A model generated the notes under the pieces. It did not search any database, was not told the origin of the DNA, and was given only the letters and a program-made list of their open reading frames with translations. The translations under genes and the position numbers were made by a program. From NCBI GenBank assembly GCA_934130325.1, contig CAKOYA010000014.1, forward strand, positions 1-31,622: 31,622 bases of DNA. Direction: 5' to 3'. Source of the stretch: an uncultured Clostridia bacterium. Lineage in GTDB: Bacteria; Bacillota; Clostridia; TANB77; CAG-465. Of this stretch, positions 10,262 through 18,855 are shown piece by piece. Every line of letters begins with the position of its first letter. The stretch's first letter is position 1.

Positions 10262-12013
10262 ATGTCTTATATTTTTGCAACATTAGTTGTAGCACTCATA
10301 ATTGTCATATGGATGTTTTTTTATATATCTTTGAAATATAACGAAAATAAATTTGCAAAACTTTTTAAAATTACATTTGTATTACTTTCAATTTATGTTA
10401 TTGCATTATTATTACAAATAGTTTTTAGAAATACTGATATTCAACCAGTTTATTTTGATTATGCAACTTATTTATGTACAATGTTTCTGCCAATAATTTT
10501 TCTTTTTATTTCTTTGAAATATTTAAAAGAAAATATTAATTTTAAGAAGTTTTATTGGTTGTTTATTTTACCATGCATATCTTTTATTGTACTAATAACA
10601 AATGATTTTCATCATTTGTTTTATAAAGTATATTCAATAGAACTTTCAAATACGGTAACTGGACCTTATGTTATTATACACAGTGTATATTCATATGGGG
10701 CATTGATAATAGCAATAATCATTTTGGTAACGGCCTCAATTAAAAAATCTGGTTTTTTCTCTACTCAAACTGCATTAATAGTTATTGGAGGGTTGTTGCC
10801 TACAATATCTAATTTACTAGGAACCTTAAAAATAATTCCTATGAATATATATATAACCCCAATAACTTTTATAGGTACATCAATATGTTTTGCTTTAGCT
10901 ATTATTAAATTTAAGGCATTAAATATAACGCCTGTAGCATTTAGAACTGTAATGGATACTATGTCAGATGCTTATGTGGTTATTTCTGATGATGGAACAA
11001 TTGCAGATACTAATAAAACATTTGAAAAAAAACTTGCACAAGTATTAGATTTAAATAAGGATGATAATTTATTCACCATAATGGAAAGAGATAAAATTAT
11101 AAAATTGGAAACGCTAAAGGAAAGTATTGCAAAAACTAGAAAAACTGGAAAAATTGTTACTGAAGAGTATCATTTACACAATAATAAACTAGATAAGTAC
11201 TTTGAAGTAGATATACATCCTATTTCATCTAAGACTAATTCTAAAGAATATGTTGGAACTTTATTGCTATTTAAAGATGTAACTCAGCATAAAGAGGATA
11301 TAAAACAAATAGAAGAAAAGCAAGAAATTATAGTAAAACAACAGCAACTTGTTTCAATTGGTGAACTAGCAGGAGGTGTAGCACATGATATAAATACACC
11401 TATATCTGCTATAAAAACTGGAATTTTAATGCTTAATCAGATGGGTGAAAAAACAGAAGATGAAAAAGAGATTTTACAAAGAATGGATAATTGTGCAACA
11501 AAAATAATAAATATTGTAAATAGTATGAGAAACCAAATTAGAAATTTAGGTTCAGATAATAATGTAAAATTTAAAATTAGTAGTGTGGTAAATGATATTA
11601 AAATAATAACTTATCATGAAGTAGCAAAAAATAAATCAGAAGTAATAGTTGATATAAAAGATGATTTAGAAGTTGTAGGCGACCCAACAAAATTAGGACA
11701 AGTATTAACTAACTTAGTAGTAAATGCAGCTCAAGCTTATGGAAAAGATAAAGGCGGAAAGGTTGAGGTAACTGTAGAAAAGGGACCAAAATCAATGGCT
11801 TTAATTAAAGTGGCAGATTATGCTGGAGGTCTTGATCCTAAGATTGCACCATATATTTTTAAAAATATACTTACTACAAAAGGAACTGCAGGAACTGGTC
11901 TTGGATTATATCTTGCATATTCTGTTATTAAAGGAAACTTTAATGGAGATATAACATTTGATACTGAAGAGGGTGAAGGAACTACTTTTTATATTACTTT
12001 GCCAAAAGCTTAG
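10262..12013 (+). CDS. Sensor histidine kinase with N-terminal 7TM-type sensor and PAS domain
   Basis: 583 residues. The first 215 or so hold about seven hydrophobic segments, resembling the His_kinase_N7TM sensor. A PAS-like domain follows (about 225-340), then a coiled coil and a HisKA domain with GGVAHDINTP (His375 phosphoacceptor, Asp instead of the more usual Glu). The ATPase domain has QVLTNLVVNAAQA (N box) and GTAGTGLGLYLA (G2 box). In the G1 box the usual DNGxG is DYAGG; Asp and the last Gly are kept. The gene starts 34 nt after the NRPS stop, behind GAAGGGGG, with no terminator or clear promoter between. It is therefore probably co-transcribed and may sense the NRPS product or the condition that calls for it. 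No response regulator is adjacent; the nearest, at 12929, has its own kinase. Confidence 0.9.
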   Translation: MSYIFATLVVALIIVIWMFFYISLKYNENKFAKLFKITFVLLSIYVIALLLQIVFRNTDIQPVYFDYATYLCTMFLPIIFLFISLKYLKENINFKKFYWLFILPCISFIVLITNDFHHLFYKVYSIELSNTVTGPYVIIHSVYSYGALIIAIIILVTASIKKSGFFSTQTALIVIGGLLPTISNLLGTLKIIPMNIYITPITFIGTSICFALAIIKFKALNITPVAFRTVMDTMSDAYVVISDDGTIADTNKTFEKKLAQVLDLNKDDNLFTIMERDKIIKLETLKESIAKTRKTGKIVTEEYHLHNNKLDKYFEVDIHPISSKTNSKEYVGTLLLFKDVTQHKEDIKQIEEKQEIIVKQQQLVSIGELAGGVAHDINTPISAIKTGILMLNQMGEKTEDEKEILQRMDNCATKIINIVNSMRNQIRNLGSDNNVKFKISSVVNDIKIITYHEVAKNKSEVIVDIKDDLEVVGDPTKLGQVLTNLVVNAAQAYGKDKGGKVEVTVEKGPKSMALIKVADYAGGLDPKIAPYIFKNILTTKGTAGTGLGLYLAYSVIKGNFNGDITFDTEEGEGTTFYITLPKA

Positions 12014-12020
12014 AAAAAAC

Positions 12021-12067
12021 AAATAACTAGGATAAATTGTAAATTGGTTTATTCTAGTTATTTTTTT
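12021..12067 (+). terminator. Rho-independent terminator ending the NRPS-kinase operon
   Basis: A 16-bp stem with one G-T pair (12021-12036 with 12048-12063), followed by T7. It marks the end of the NRPS transcription unit. Confidence 0.85.
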
Positions 12068-12087
12068 AGTTTAAGACTTGTAGAATA

Positions 12088-12116
12088 TTGACAACTTATT
12101 TTCCTATTGTTAAAAT
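12088..12116 (+). promoter_or_regulatory. Sigma-A promoter of the metallopeptidase/two-component genes
   Basis: TTGACA (12088-12093), a 17-base spacer, then TAAAAT (12111-12116), 45 nt before the next start codon. Confidence 0.75.
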
Positions 12117-12160
12117 GTAAATATATGTCATAGGTATATTAATACCTTAGAGGTGAAAAG

Positions 12161-12907
12161 ATGGATAAGGAAATAAAATATACAGTAATAAAGAATACTA
12201 AAATTCCATATGTGATAAAAAGTTATAAAAATAGTAAAAGTATTAAAGCATATTTTAAAGGGGAAATATTGTATATAAGTAAACCTAAAAGAGTAAGTAA
12301 TAGTTATGCTACCTCAATTATAAAAGAAAATGAGGAAAAAATATATAATAGTTATATTAGGCAAAAAAGTGTTAACAATAATCCATATAAAAAGAGTTGG
12401 AAAACGGGTGAAAAAATTTCGTATAAGGGAAAAGACATGCAGATTATAAGAAAGTATAGTGATGAAAAAAATATTGCTATAAATATTGATATATCGGATA
12501 AAAAAATGTATGTTTTAATTCCAAAAGATTTAAATGATGAAGATCTTATAAAAGAAAAAGTAGACGTATATCTAAAGAAAATATTTAAGGATGAAACAAT
12601 TTTGTATTTAAAACAAAGATTACCATATTTAAGCAAAAAAGTTGGTATACCTTATGATTCTTTTAAGGTGCAAGATGCTAAAACTAGATTTGGCAGTTGT
12701 ATACCTTCAAAAAAAGCATTACATTTCAGTTTGCGAATTATAATGTTAAATGAAAATATTATAGATGCAATAATAGTACATGAGTTATGCCATATAGTTC
12801 ATGCTAACCATGGCAAGGAATTTTATAATTTAGTAAGAAATTATATACCGGATTATGATGAAAAGAATAAATGGTTAAAGCAAAATGGAAATATTATATT
12901 ATTCTAA
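12161..12907 (+). CDS. YgjP-like (DUF45) metallopeptidase
   Basis: 248 residues. The C-terminal half carries DAKTRFGSC, then the zinc-binding helix HELCHIVHANHGKEFY (His207, Glu208, His211), the hallmark of the YgjP/DUF45 metallopeptidases related to SprT and WLM domains. Length and motif spacing fit the family. No signal peptide is visible, so it is cytoplasmic. The AGAGGTG ribosome binding site precedes the ATG at 12161. The physiological substrate of this family is unknown; some members sit beside restriction-modification genes, which are absent here. Only 21 nt separate it from the response regulator, so it is probably the first gene of a three-gene operon with that two-component system. 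Confidence 0.88.
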   Translation: MDKEIKYTVIKNTKIPYVIKSYKNSKSIKAYFKGEILYISKPKRVSNSYATSIIKENEEKIYNSYIRQKSVNNNPYKKSWKTGEKISYKGKDMQIIRKYSDEKNIAINIDISDKKMYVLIPKDLNDEDLIKEKVDVYLKKIFKDETILYLKQRLPYLSKKVGIPYDSFKVQDAKTRFGSCIPSKKALHFSLRIIMLNENIIDAIIVHELCHIVHANHGKEFYNLVRNYIPDYDEKNKWLKQNGNIILF

Positions 12908-12928
12908 TATATTTGGAGGATGTAAATT

Positions 12929-13627
12929 ATGCGTATTTTAATTATTGAAGATGAAGTGAGTTTAGCTGATGTAATATCGTCAAGCTTAAAAAATGAAAAA
13001 TATATAGTAGATATTTCTTATGACGGTGAAGAAGGATTATATATGGCTAAATCTAGTATATATGATTTGATTATACTAGATGTTATGTTGCCAAATGTAA
13101 ATGGTTTTGAAATTTTAAGAGAAATTAGAAAAAATGAAGTAAAAAGTAAAGTAATAATGCTTACTGCTAAATCTACTTTAGAAGATAAACTAGATGGATT
13201 ACAAAATGGTGCAAATGATTATATGACTAAACCTTTTCATATTGAAGAATTAATAGCAAGAGTAAATATACAATTGAAAAATACAATTATTCTAAAAAGA
13301 AAAGATATTATAGAATATGGTGATATAGAACTTAATATATCTAATTCTAGGCTTACTTGTAAAAGTAATAGTAATTCAGTTGAACTTGTTTGCAAGGAGT
13401 TCCAATTGTTAGAGTACTTTATAAATAACCCAACACAAATTTTATCAAAAGAACAAATATATGATAAAGTATGGGGAATTGAAAATGAGATTGAATCAAA
13501 TAATTTAGAGGTATATTTATCATTTATAAGGAGAAAGTTAAAAGCAATAAATTCAAATGTAAATATAAAATCTGTAAGAGGTTTAGGCTATAAAATGGAG
13601 GAAATAGATGGAAAAATTAAAAAATAA
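12929..13627 (+). CDS. OmpR/PhoB-family response regulator
   Basis: 232 residues. The receiver domain (about 1-115) has the acidic pocket Glu7-Asp8, phosphoacceptor Asp51 in LIILDVMLP, the switch Thr in MLTAKS and Lys in MTKPF. A winged-helix DNA-binding domain (about 128-225) ends with KSVRGLGYKM, the OmpR-family signature. GGAGG lies just upstream. The 3' end overlaps the start of the kinase gene by 20 nt, so the two are translationally coupled and almost certainly partners. Targets are unknown; the beta-helix surface protein gene at 16860, with a weak -35 and TATTTAA repeats, is a candidate (inference). Confidence 0.95.
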   Translation: MRILIIEDEVSLADVISSSLKNEKYIVDISYDGEEGLYMAKSSIYDLIILDVMLPNVNGFEILREIRKNEVKSKVIMLTAKSTLEDKLDGLQNGANDYMTKPFHIEELIARVNIQLKNTIILKRKDIIEYGDIELNISNSRLTCKSNSNSVELVCKEFQLLEYFINNPTQILSKEQIYDKVWGIENEIESNNLEVYLSFIRRKLKAINSNVNIKSVRGLGYKMEEIDGKIKK

Positions 13628-14879
13628 AATATTCTGGACTGTTTTTTTAATTCTTACTTTAAGTATAGTAAGTTTTGTTTTAGTATTTAATATAAAAAAC
13701 TATTTTGACAAAAAGAGCTCTATTATTAATAGTTTAAATGTAGCAACAAGTAATATAAGAAACTCTGAAGTAGGTAGTAAAGGTGGAAAGATTGATGAAC
13801 CTAAGAAGCTATCTAATGATACTAAGGTAGAAAAAAATGTTCCTGATGTTAATGATTTAAATAGGGATGTAAAGTTTATAGATTCTGTAATATATACTGT
13901 ATTAATCGATGAGGATAATAGTATAAAAGAAATAATAAATCATTCAAATAACGATTCACAAATTACAAACGTGAGTTTAACTATAAATAATATATTAAAA
14001 AATAATAATATTGAGAAAAGGCACATTGGTTGTTTATATTTTGAAAAGTATTCATATACATATTCAAAAGGAAACTATCTTATTTTATTTGATAATGGCG
14101 CTATAAATAGTGAATTAAAATCATACTTATTAATTTCGTTATTATTATTTGGAGCAATTGAGATAATAGTATACTTTGTTACAAGAAAAATTACTGTTTG
14201 GATAGTTGAACCAGTAAAGTTAAATTTTAACAAACAAAGAGAATTTGTTTCAGATGCATCACATGAATTAAAAACTCCTCTTTCAGTGATTATAGCAAGT
14301 TGTGAGGCCTTTGAAAAAAATCCTAATGAGAAGAAATGGCTTGATAATATTAAAAGCGAAGCGTATAGAATGAATTTATTAGTTGTTAATTTATTAGAAC
14401 TTGCTGTCAGTGAACATAAAGAAACATATAAATTTGAAAGTAAAGATTTATCAAAAATAGTTGAACTTTCAGTTTTAACATTTGAGGGAAGAGCTTTTGA
14501 AAATAATATAAAGATAAATTATGAAATTGATGAAAATATTAATTTTTGTGTTGATGAAAATAGTATAAAGCAGCTAATGGAAATTTTACTTGATAATGCT
14601 ATTAAACATTCACAAAAAGAAAGTACAATAAATGTATATCTCAAAAAAGAAAAGAGAAAAATAGAATTAAGAGTTGAAAATACTGGTGATGAAATTCCAA
14701 AAGGCGAAGAGGAAAATATATTTGAAAGATTTTACAGGGTAGATAAAGTAAGAAATACTAAAGAGGGAAGATATGGATTAGGACTTGCAATTGCCAAAAA
14801 TATTGTATTAAAGCATAATGCTAAAATATACGCAAATTCATCAAATGGAATTACTACATTTAAAATTATATTCAAATAA
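13608..14879 (+). CDS. Membrane sensor histidine kinase, partner of the upstream regulator
   Basis: 423 residues. A first membrane helix (about 8-25) and a second (about 173-190) flank an extracytoplasmic sensor region of about 145 residues. That region is rich in Lys, Asn and Asp and has no recognisable fold. HisKA follows directly (REFVSDASHELKTPLS, His219), then HATPase_c with EILLDNAIKHS and GRYGLGLAIAKNIV. A HAMP domain is absent or vestigial. The start overlaps the regulator gene by 20 nt, and GGAGG lies inside the regulator's 3' end. I see no convincing terminator before the next gene; the 240-nt gap holds palindromes and a new promoter. Confidence 0.93.
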   Translation: MEKLKNKIFWTVFLILTLSIVSFVLVFNIKNYFDKKSSIINSLNVATSNIRNSEVGSKGGKIDEPKKLSNDTKVEKNVPDVNDLNRDVKFIDSVIYTVLIDEDNSIKEIINHSNNDSQITNVSLTINNILKNNNIEKRHIGCLYFEKYSYTYSKGNYLILFDNGAINSELKSYLLISLLLFGAIEIIVYFVTRKITVWIVEPVKLNFNKQREFVSDASHELKTPLSVIIASCEAFEKNPNEKKWLDNIKSEAYRMNLLVVNLLELAVSEHKETYKFESKDLSKIVELSVLTFEGRAFENNIKINYEIDENINFCVDENSIKQLMEILLDNAIKHSQKESTINVYLKKEKRKIELRVENTGDEIPKGEEENIFERFYRVDKVRNTKEGRYGLGLAIAKNIVLKHNAKIYANSSNGITTFKIIFK

Positions 14880-15008
14880 TTTATAATATTTAATAATGTA
14901 CGAGTATTGGAATATAGTAAAAATATTATCTAATGATATAAAATGGAAAAATAAATTTTTGGATAATTTAGCAATAGGTAGAGTGCAATTAAATTTAAAG
15001 ATAAATTC

Positions 15009-15031
15009 AATAATTTACACTGTAAATTATT
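15009..15031. repeat. Perfect 11-bp-arm palindrome (candidate operator)
   Basis: AATAATTTACA, one base, then TGTAAATTATT. The single-base centre rules out an RNA hairpin and suggests a dimeric DNA-binding protein site, 45 bases upstream of the -35 of the ATPase gene. Confidence 0.5.
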
Positions 15032-15055
15032 CGAAATGCAAATTTTTGTTAAAAA

Positions 15056-15079
15056 GCAATAAAAAATGCATTTTATTGC
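15056..15079. repeat. 9-bp inverted repeat overlapping the -35 of the ATPase gene
   Basis: GCAATAAAA, a six-base centre AATGCA, then TTTTATTGC. The right arm covers the -35 hexamer TTGCAT at 15076-15081, so a bound protein would block RNA polymerase. Confidence 0.4.
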
Positions 15080-15104
15080 ATATTTTCAAAAAATGTAGTA
15101 TAAT
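15076..15104 (+). promoter_or_regulatory. Sigma-A promoter of the AAA/DUF4143 ATPase
   Basis: TTGCAT (15076-15081), a 17-base spacer, then consensus TATAAT (15099-15104). It is followed by GGAGGCGAG and the ATG at 15123. Confidence 0.8.
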
Positions 15105-15122
15105 ATTAATGGAGGCGAGAAT

Positions 15123-16310
15123 ATGATAGAAAGAAAAGAATATTTAGAAAAATTAAAAAAATGGAAAGATAAAGAATTAATAAAGGTTATAACAGGAATA
15201 AGAAGATGTGGAAAATCAACTTTATTTGAATTATATATTGATTATTTAAAAAGTATAGGAATAAAAGATAATCATATAATTTCAATAAATCTTGAAAATC
15301 CAGATAATGAATTTGATACTTATAAGGATTTATATAAATATGTGAAAGAACAAATAAAAGATAAAAATCAATATTATGTGTTTTTAGATGAAGTTCAAAA
15401 AGTTCCAGAGTTTCAAAAAGCAGTTGATGGACTATATATTATTAAAAATGTAGATGTATATATAACAGGTTCTAACGCATATCTATTATCTGGAGAATTA
15501 GCAACATTATTAACTGGAAGATATATAGAAATAAAAATGTATCCATTATCATTTCAAGAATATTTAAATTATTATAAAAAAGATGTAGATGAAAAAGTGT
15601 ATTTAAATTATATTAATAGAAGTTCATTTCCATATGCTTTAAAATTGGAAGAAGAGTCAGAAATTGATGATTATTTAGATGCTTTATATAATACAATAAT
15701 TGTGAAAGATATAGGTCAAAGAAAAAAAATAGCTGATACGGCAATGCTTAGGACAGTTTCTAGGTTTATGTTTAACAATATAGGAAATTGTTTATCAATA
15801 AAGAAAATAGCTGATACATTAACTTCAGATGGAAGGTCTATATCTGTTCATACAGTTGAAAGTTATTTAGAGTCATTAGTTTATAGTTACGTGTTTAATA
15901 AAGTTTCTAGATTTGATATAAAAGGAAAACAGTATTTACAATCAGGAGAAAAATATTATGCAACTGATGTAACAATGAGATATGCTTTATTAGGAAGGAG
16001 AAATATAGATGCAGGTCATATATTAGAAAACATTGTATATCTTGAACTTATAAGAAGAGGCTATAAAGTATATATAGGAAAAACGGGAGAAAAAGAAATA
16101 GATTTTGTTGCTGAGAATAAAGAAGGTTTTACTTATTTTCAAGTAGCATATACAACAAGAGAAGAAGCAACATTAGAAAGAGAATTAGCACCATTACAAG
16201 ATATAAATGATCATTATCCTAAATATATACTTACAATGGATATAGATCCAATAGCTGATTATGATGGGATAAAGAAAATTAATGTTTTAGATTGGCTATT
16301 AGAAAAGTAA
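15123..16310 (+). CDS. AAA_14 / DUF4143-family ATPase
   Basis: 395 residues. Walker A is GIRRCGKST (Gly25-Thr33) and Walker B is YYVFLDEVQ (Asp89-Glu90), followed by TGSNAYLLSGELATLLTGR, the sensor stretch typical of this ATPase family. The C-terminal half is the DUF4143 domain: LENIVYLELIRRGYKVYIGK, then GEKEIDFVAE, a PD-(D/E)xK-like core. These proteins are very common in gut Bacteroidetes and Clostridia, often in several copies, and their role is unknown. A resemblance to mobile or defence ATPases has been noted. GGAGG precedes the ATG. It is a single-gene unit with its own consensus promoter and nearby palindromes. Confidence 0.9.
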   Translation: MIERKEYLEKLKKWKDKELIKVITGIRRCGKSTLFELYIDYLKSIGIKDNHIISINLENPDNEFDTYKDLYKYVKEQIKDKNQYYVFLDEVQKVPEFQKAVDGLYIIKNVDVYITGSNAYLLSGELATLLTGRYIEIKMYPLSFQEYLNYYKKDVDEKVYLNYINRSSFPYALKLEEESEIDDYLDALYNTIIVKDIGQRKKIADTAMLRTVSRFMFNNIGNCLSIKKIADTLTSDGRSISVHTVESYLESLVYSYVFNKVSRFDIKGKQYLQSGEKYYATDVTMRYALLGRRNIDAGHILENIVYLELIRRGYKVYIGKTGEKEIDFVAENKEGFTYFQVAYTTREEATLERELAPLQDINDHYPKYILTMDIDPIADYDGIKKINVLDWLLEK

Positions 16311-16490
16311 TAATGCGTTTTGGAAAAGATTTTCGATTAAAAAATGATTTGTATAAGATATGTGGAAAAATCAAAGAAGTATTAAAGCTATTTTGAAGAA
16401 ATTTCATATAATGATAAAAAGTGTAATTGTTATATAAATCATAGGGAAAAGCGTCAAATTATAATTAATTGAATATGAAAAATATAAAAA

Positions 16491-16526
16491 GCATTTGCAA
16501 TTTAAAAGATTGCAGATGTTTTTTTT
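16491..16526 (+). terminator. Probable Rho-independent terminator
   Basis: GCATTTGCAAT pairs with ATTGCAGATGT (two G-T pairs) around a 7-nt loop, followed by T8. It lies 180 nt beyond the ATPase stop, so it may end a long 3' untranslated region. Confidence 0.65.
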
Positions 16527-16783
16527 GTAAGAGATATTGAAAAATTCTATAAAAATTCTTCTTTTAGCAAGCAGGTACTATAAAAGCTACTCTTATTAGT
16601 TATCGATGGTTTCTAAACTATAAATGACTTAATAATTTTTTATCAAAATGGAATAGTGAGCTTAATCTTCAAAGCTTACTTTCTCTGATTTCTATTATAA
16701 AAATATTTATAAATTAAACAGAAAATATTGTTCAGTTGTTTGATATTTTTGATGAAGTAAAAAGATTTTAAAATGTAAAATTA

Positions 16784-16839
16784 TATTTAAATAATCTATA
16801 ATATTTAATTTTTATTTAATAAATGTATGATAGTATAAT
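16784..16839 (+). promoter_or_regulatory. Promoter region of the beta-helix protein gene with TATTTAA direct repeats
   Basis: A -10 TATAAT at 16834-16839 has only a weak -35 (TTTATT, 16811-16816). TATTTAA occurs at 16784, 16802 and 16813; the last two are 11 bp apart, one helical turn, as OmpR-type regulators like. In DNA this AT-rich the repeats may be chance. Confidence 0.35.
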
Positions 16840-16859
16840 ATATAGAGGAGATGATAAAT

Positions 16860-18674
16860 TTGAAAAGAAGTATAAAAAATATAATATGTGTTGTATTAAT
16901 ATTACTAATTACTGCAAGTATGTATTTTACTATGTCGTATTCTAGCAATGGCTCCGGCAATTCTAATCAAGAATTAAATAAAGAAATGATGAACATGCCA
17001 GGTAATGATGGGAAAGCATCGGATATGGGTACTCCACCTGAAAAGCCAAGTGGTGATATGTCAAAAGGATCAACTACAGATAGTAGTAACAGCGAATCTG
17101 GAACTAAAACTAATATGTCAGAACCACCTGCAAAGCCAGAAGGTAATAGCGGTGACATGCCAAGTTTTGAAGATAGCGAAGGTATGCAAAAGGGGCCAAA
17201 TGAAAATACCAAAAATCAGAGTTTAGATTCAACATACTATATAGCTTTTGGTTTAGAAAGTATTTTATTATCATTAGTCTTAGTGTATTTCATTATGTCT
17301 CAGTTTAATAAAAAGGATTTTAAAGAAACATTAAATAATAGGCTTTCACTAGAAATTTTAATTTCGATTATTTTAGCAGCAATTCTTATGTATGGTTGTG
17401 TTTGCATGACTAATAAATATTTTTTAAAAGGTAATGTTGGAATTCCAAATGGTGAAAAAATGGATAATCAAAATTCCAATATAACATATAGCTCAGAAAA
17501 AGAAATAACAGAGAATAATACAACAATTACTGATGGGAGTTTCAGTTCAACTAAAGAAGATCAAAATGCTGTTTTAATAAGTGGGGCTACAGATGTTCAG
17601 TTATCTAATACTACTTTAGACAAATCAGGTGATTCAGATGGTGGGGATAGTACTAGCTTTTATGGTACTAATTCTGCGTTAATAGCAAAAGATGGTGCTA
17701 CAGTAACTTTGAAAAATGTTACTGTAAATACTAATGCTACAGGTGCTAATGGAATATTTTGTTATGGAGGATCAGCTACTACTAACAATTCAAGCAGTGA
17801 TGGAACTACTGTAATAATTAGTGATTCTAAAATAACTACTTCAAAGGATAACTCTGGTGGAATAATGACAACTGGAGGTGGAATAATGAAAGCTTATAAT
17901 TTAGATATCACAACAGCTGGTGTTTCAAGTGCTGCAATAAGAACAGATCGTGGTGGTGGTAGTGTAGAAGTTGATGGTGGAACCTATACAACAACAGGTA
18001 AAGGTTCACCTGCTATATATTCAACAGCTGATATAGACGTTAAAAATGCTACTTTAACATCAAGTACATCAGAAGGGATTGTCATAGAAGGTAAGAATTC
18101 TGTAAGTATCACTAATTGTAAATTAATTGATACTAATAATGAGCTAAATGGCAAATCAACTACATATAAAAATATATTCTTGTATCAGTCAATGAGTGGT
18201 GATGCAGATGATGGAACATCAAAATTTAGTGCAGATAGTAGTAACATTACTACTAATAATGGTGATACATTTTATATAACAAATACTAGTGCTGAAATAG
18301 AATTAAAAAATAATGTAATAGTTAACAATGATTTAAGTGGTAATTTCTTGAGAGCTCAAAGCGATTCTTGGGGAAAGACTGGAGAAAATGGAGGAAAGGT
18401 AAAATTAACTCTTACAAATCAAAAGGTAACTGGTAATATATCAGTTGATTCAGTCTCTACACTTACTATGAATATGAAAGAGAACTCTAAATATGAAGGT
18501 ACGATAAATAGTGAAAATAGTACTAAAGAATTAAAACTAATTTTAGATTCTACTTCTGGCATTACTCTTACAGGTGATAGTTATGTAACTTCTTTAGAGA
18601 ATAGTCTTTCTGATAATAGTAATATAAATTTTAATGGATATAAATTATATGTAAATGGCACAGCAATAAATTAA
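16860..18674 (+). CDS. Membrane-anchored right-handed beta-helix surface protein
   Basis: 604 residues from a TTG at 16860. GAGGAG (16845-16850) abuts the in-frame ATG at 16851 with no spacing but lies 9 nt from this TTG, so TTG is the better start. A first membrane helix (about 7-26) is followed by a low-complexity Met/Pro/Gly/Ser linker with PPEKP and PPAKP motifs. Two further helices follow (about 126-147 and 162-183). The remaining 410 residues, rich in Thr, Ser, Asn and Gly, form tandem degenerate repeats of about 20-25 residues (NAVLISGATDVQLSNTTL, NSALIAKDGATVTLKNVTV) typical of a pectate-lyase-like beta-helix. Clostridial proteins of this kind are often annotated as carbohydrate-binding domain proteins. 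The helix probably faces outside. The ligand is unknown. Confidence 0.8.
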   Translation: MKRSIKNIICVVLILLITASMYFTMSYSSNGSGNSNQELNKEMMNMPGNDGKASDMGTPPEKPSGDMSKGSTTDSSNSESGTKTNMSEPPAKPEGNSGDMPSFEDSEGMQKGPNENTKNQSLDSTYYIAFGLESILLSLVLVYFIMSQFNKKDFKETLNNRLSLEILISIILAAILMYGCVCMTNKYFLKGNVGIPNGEKMDNQNSNITYSSEKEITENNTTITDGSFSSTKEDQNAVLISGATDVQLSNTTLDKSGDSDGGDSTSFYGTNSALIAKDGATVTLKNVTVNTNATGANGIFCYGGSATTNNSSSDGTTVIISDSKITTSKDNSGGIMTTGGGIMKAYNLDITTAGVSSAAIRTDRGGGSVEVDGGTYTTTGKGSPAIYSTADIDVKNATLTSSTSEGIVIEGKNSVSITNCKLIDTNNELNGKSTTYKNIFLYQSMSGDADDGTSKFSADSSNITTNNGDTFYITNTSAEIELKNNVIVNNDLSGNFLRAQSDSWGKTGENGGKVKLTLTNQKVTGNISVDSVSTLTMNMKENSKYEGTINSENSTKELKLILDSTSGITLTGDSYVTSLENSLSDNSNINFNGYKLYVNGTAIN

Positions 18675-18751
18675 AAAGTATATAAAGAGTTTATAGTTAT
18701 TAACATTTCTAGGAACTTTTTTTCATAGTAAGCAAAAATATAAAAAACAAC

Positions 18752-18780
18752 TTGACATAACAACGTGCAAGTGGTATAAT
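18752..18780 (+). promoter_or_regulatory. Perfect consensus sigma-A promoter
   Basis: TTGACA (18752-18757), exactly 17 bases, TATAAT (18775-18780). It drives the 250-residue unknown gene. It shares the extended TTGACATAA start with the promoters at 19732 and 24756. Confidence 0.9.
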
Positions 18781-18855
18781 CTTTAAGGCAAAAATATTGG
18801 TATTTAGAACTTAATAGTAATAAAATGAAATCGACTTAATTAAGGAGGTAAAAGT

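Larger units (their letters stand above)
16311..16850. other. Gene-free stretch between the ATPase and the beta-helix protein
   Basis: No ORF with a ribosome binding site. It holds a terminator-like hairpin (16491-16526) and the -10 region of the next gene. Three copies of TATTTAA occur at 16784, 16802 and 16813. Confidence 0.5.

Noticed and set aside
12161..12907. Metallopeptidase as an NRPS maturation or immunity factor
   Set aside because: A strong terminator and a new promoter separate it from the NRPS operon, and DUF45 proteins are not known for this role.
14896..15126. 76-codon ORF between the kinase and the ATPase
   Set aside because: No ribosome binding site, no family features, and it overlaps the palindromes, promoter and ribosome binding site of the ATPase gene.
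16967..17226. ORFs on both strands over the Pro/Met/Ser linker of the beta-helix protein
   Set aside because: Low-complexity codons keep other frames open; neither has a start signal.
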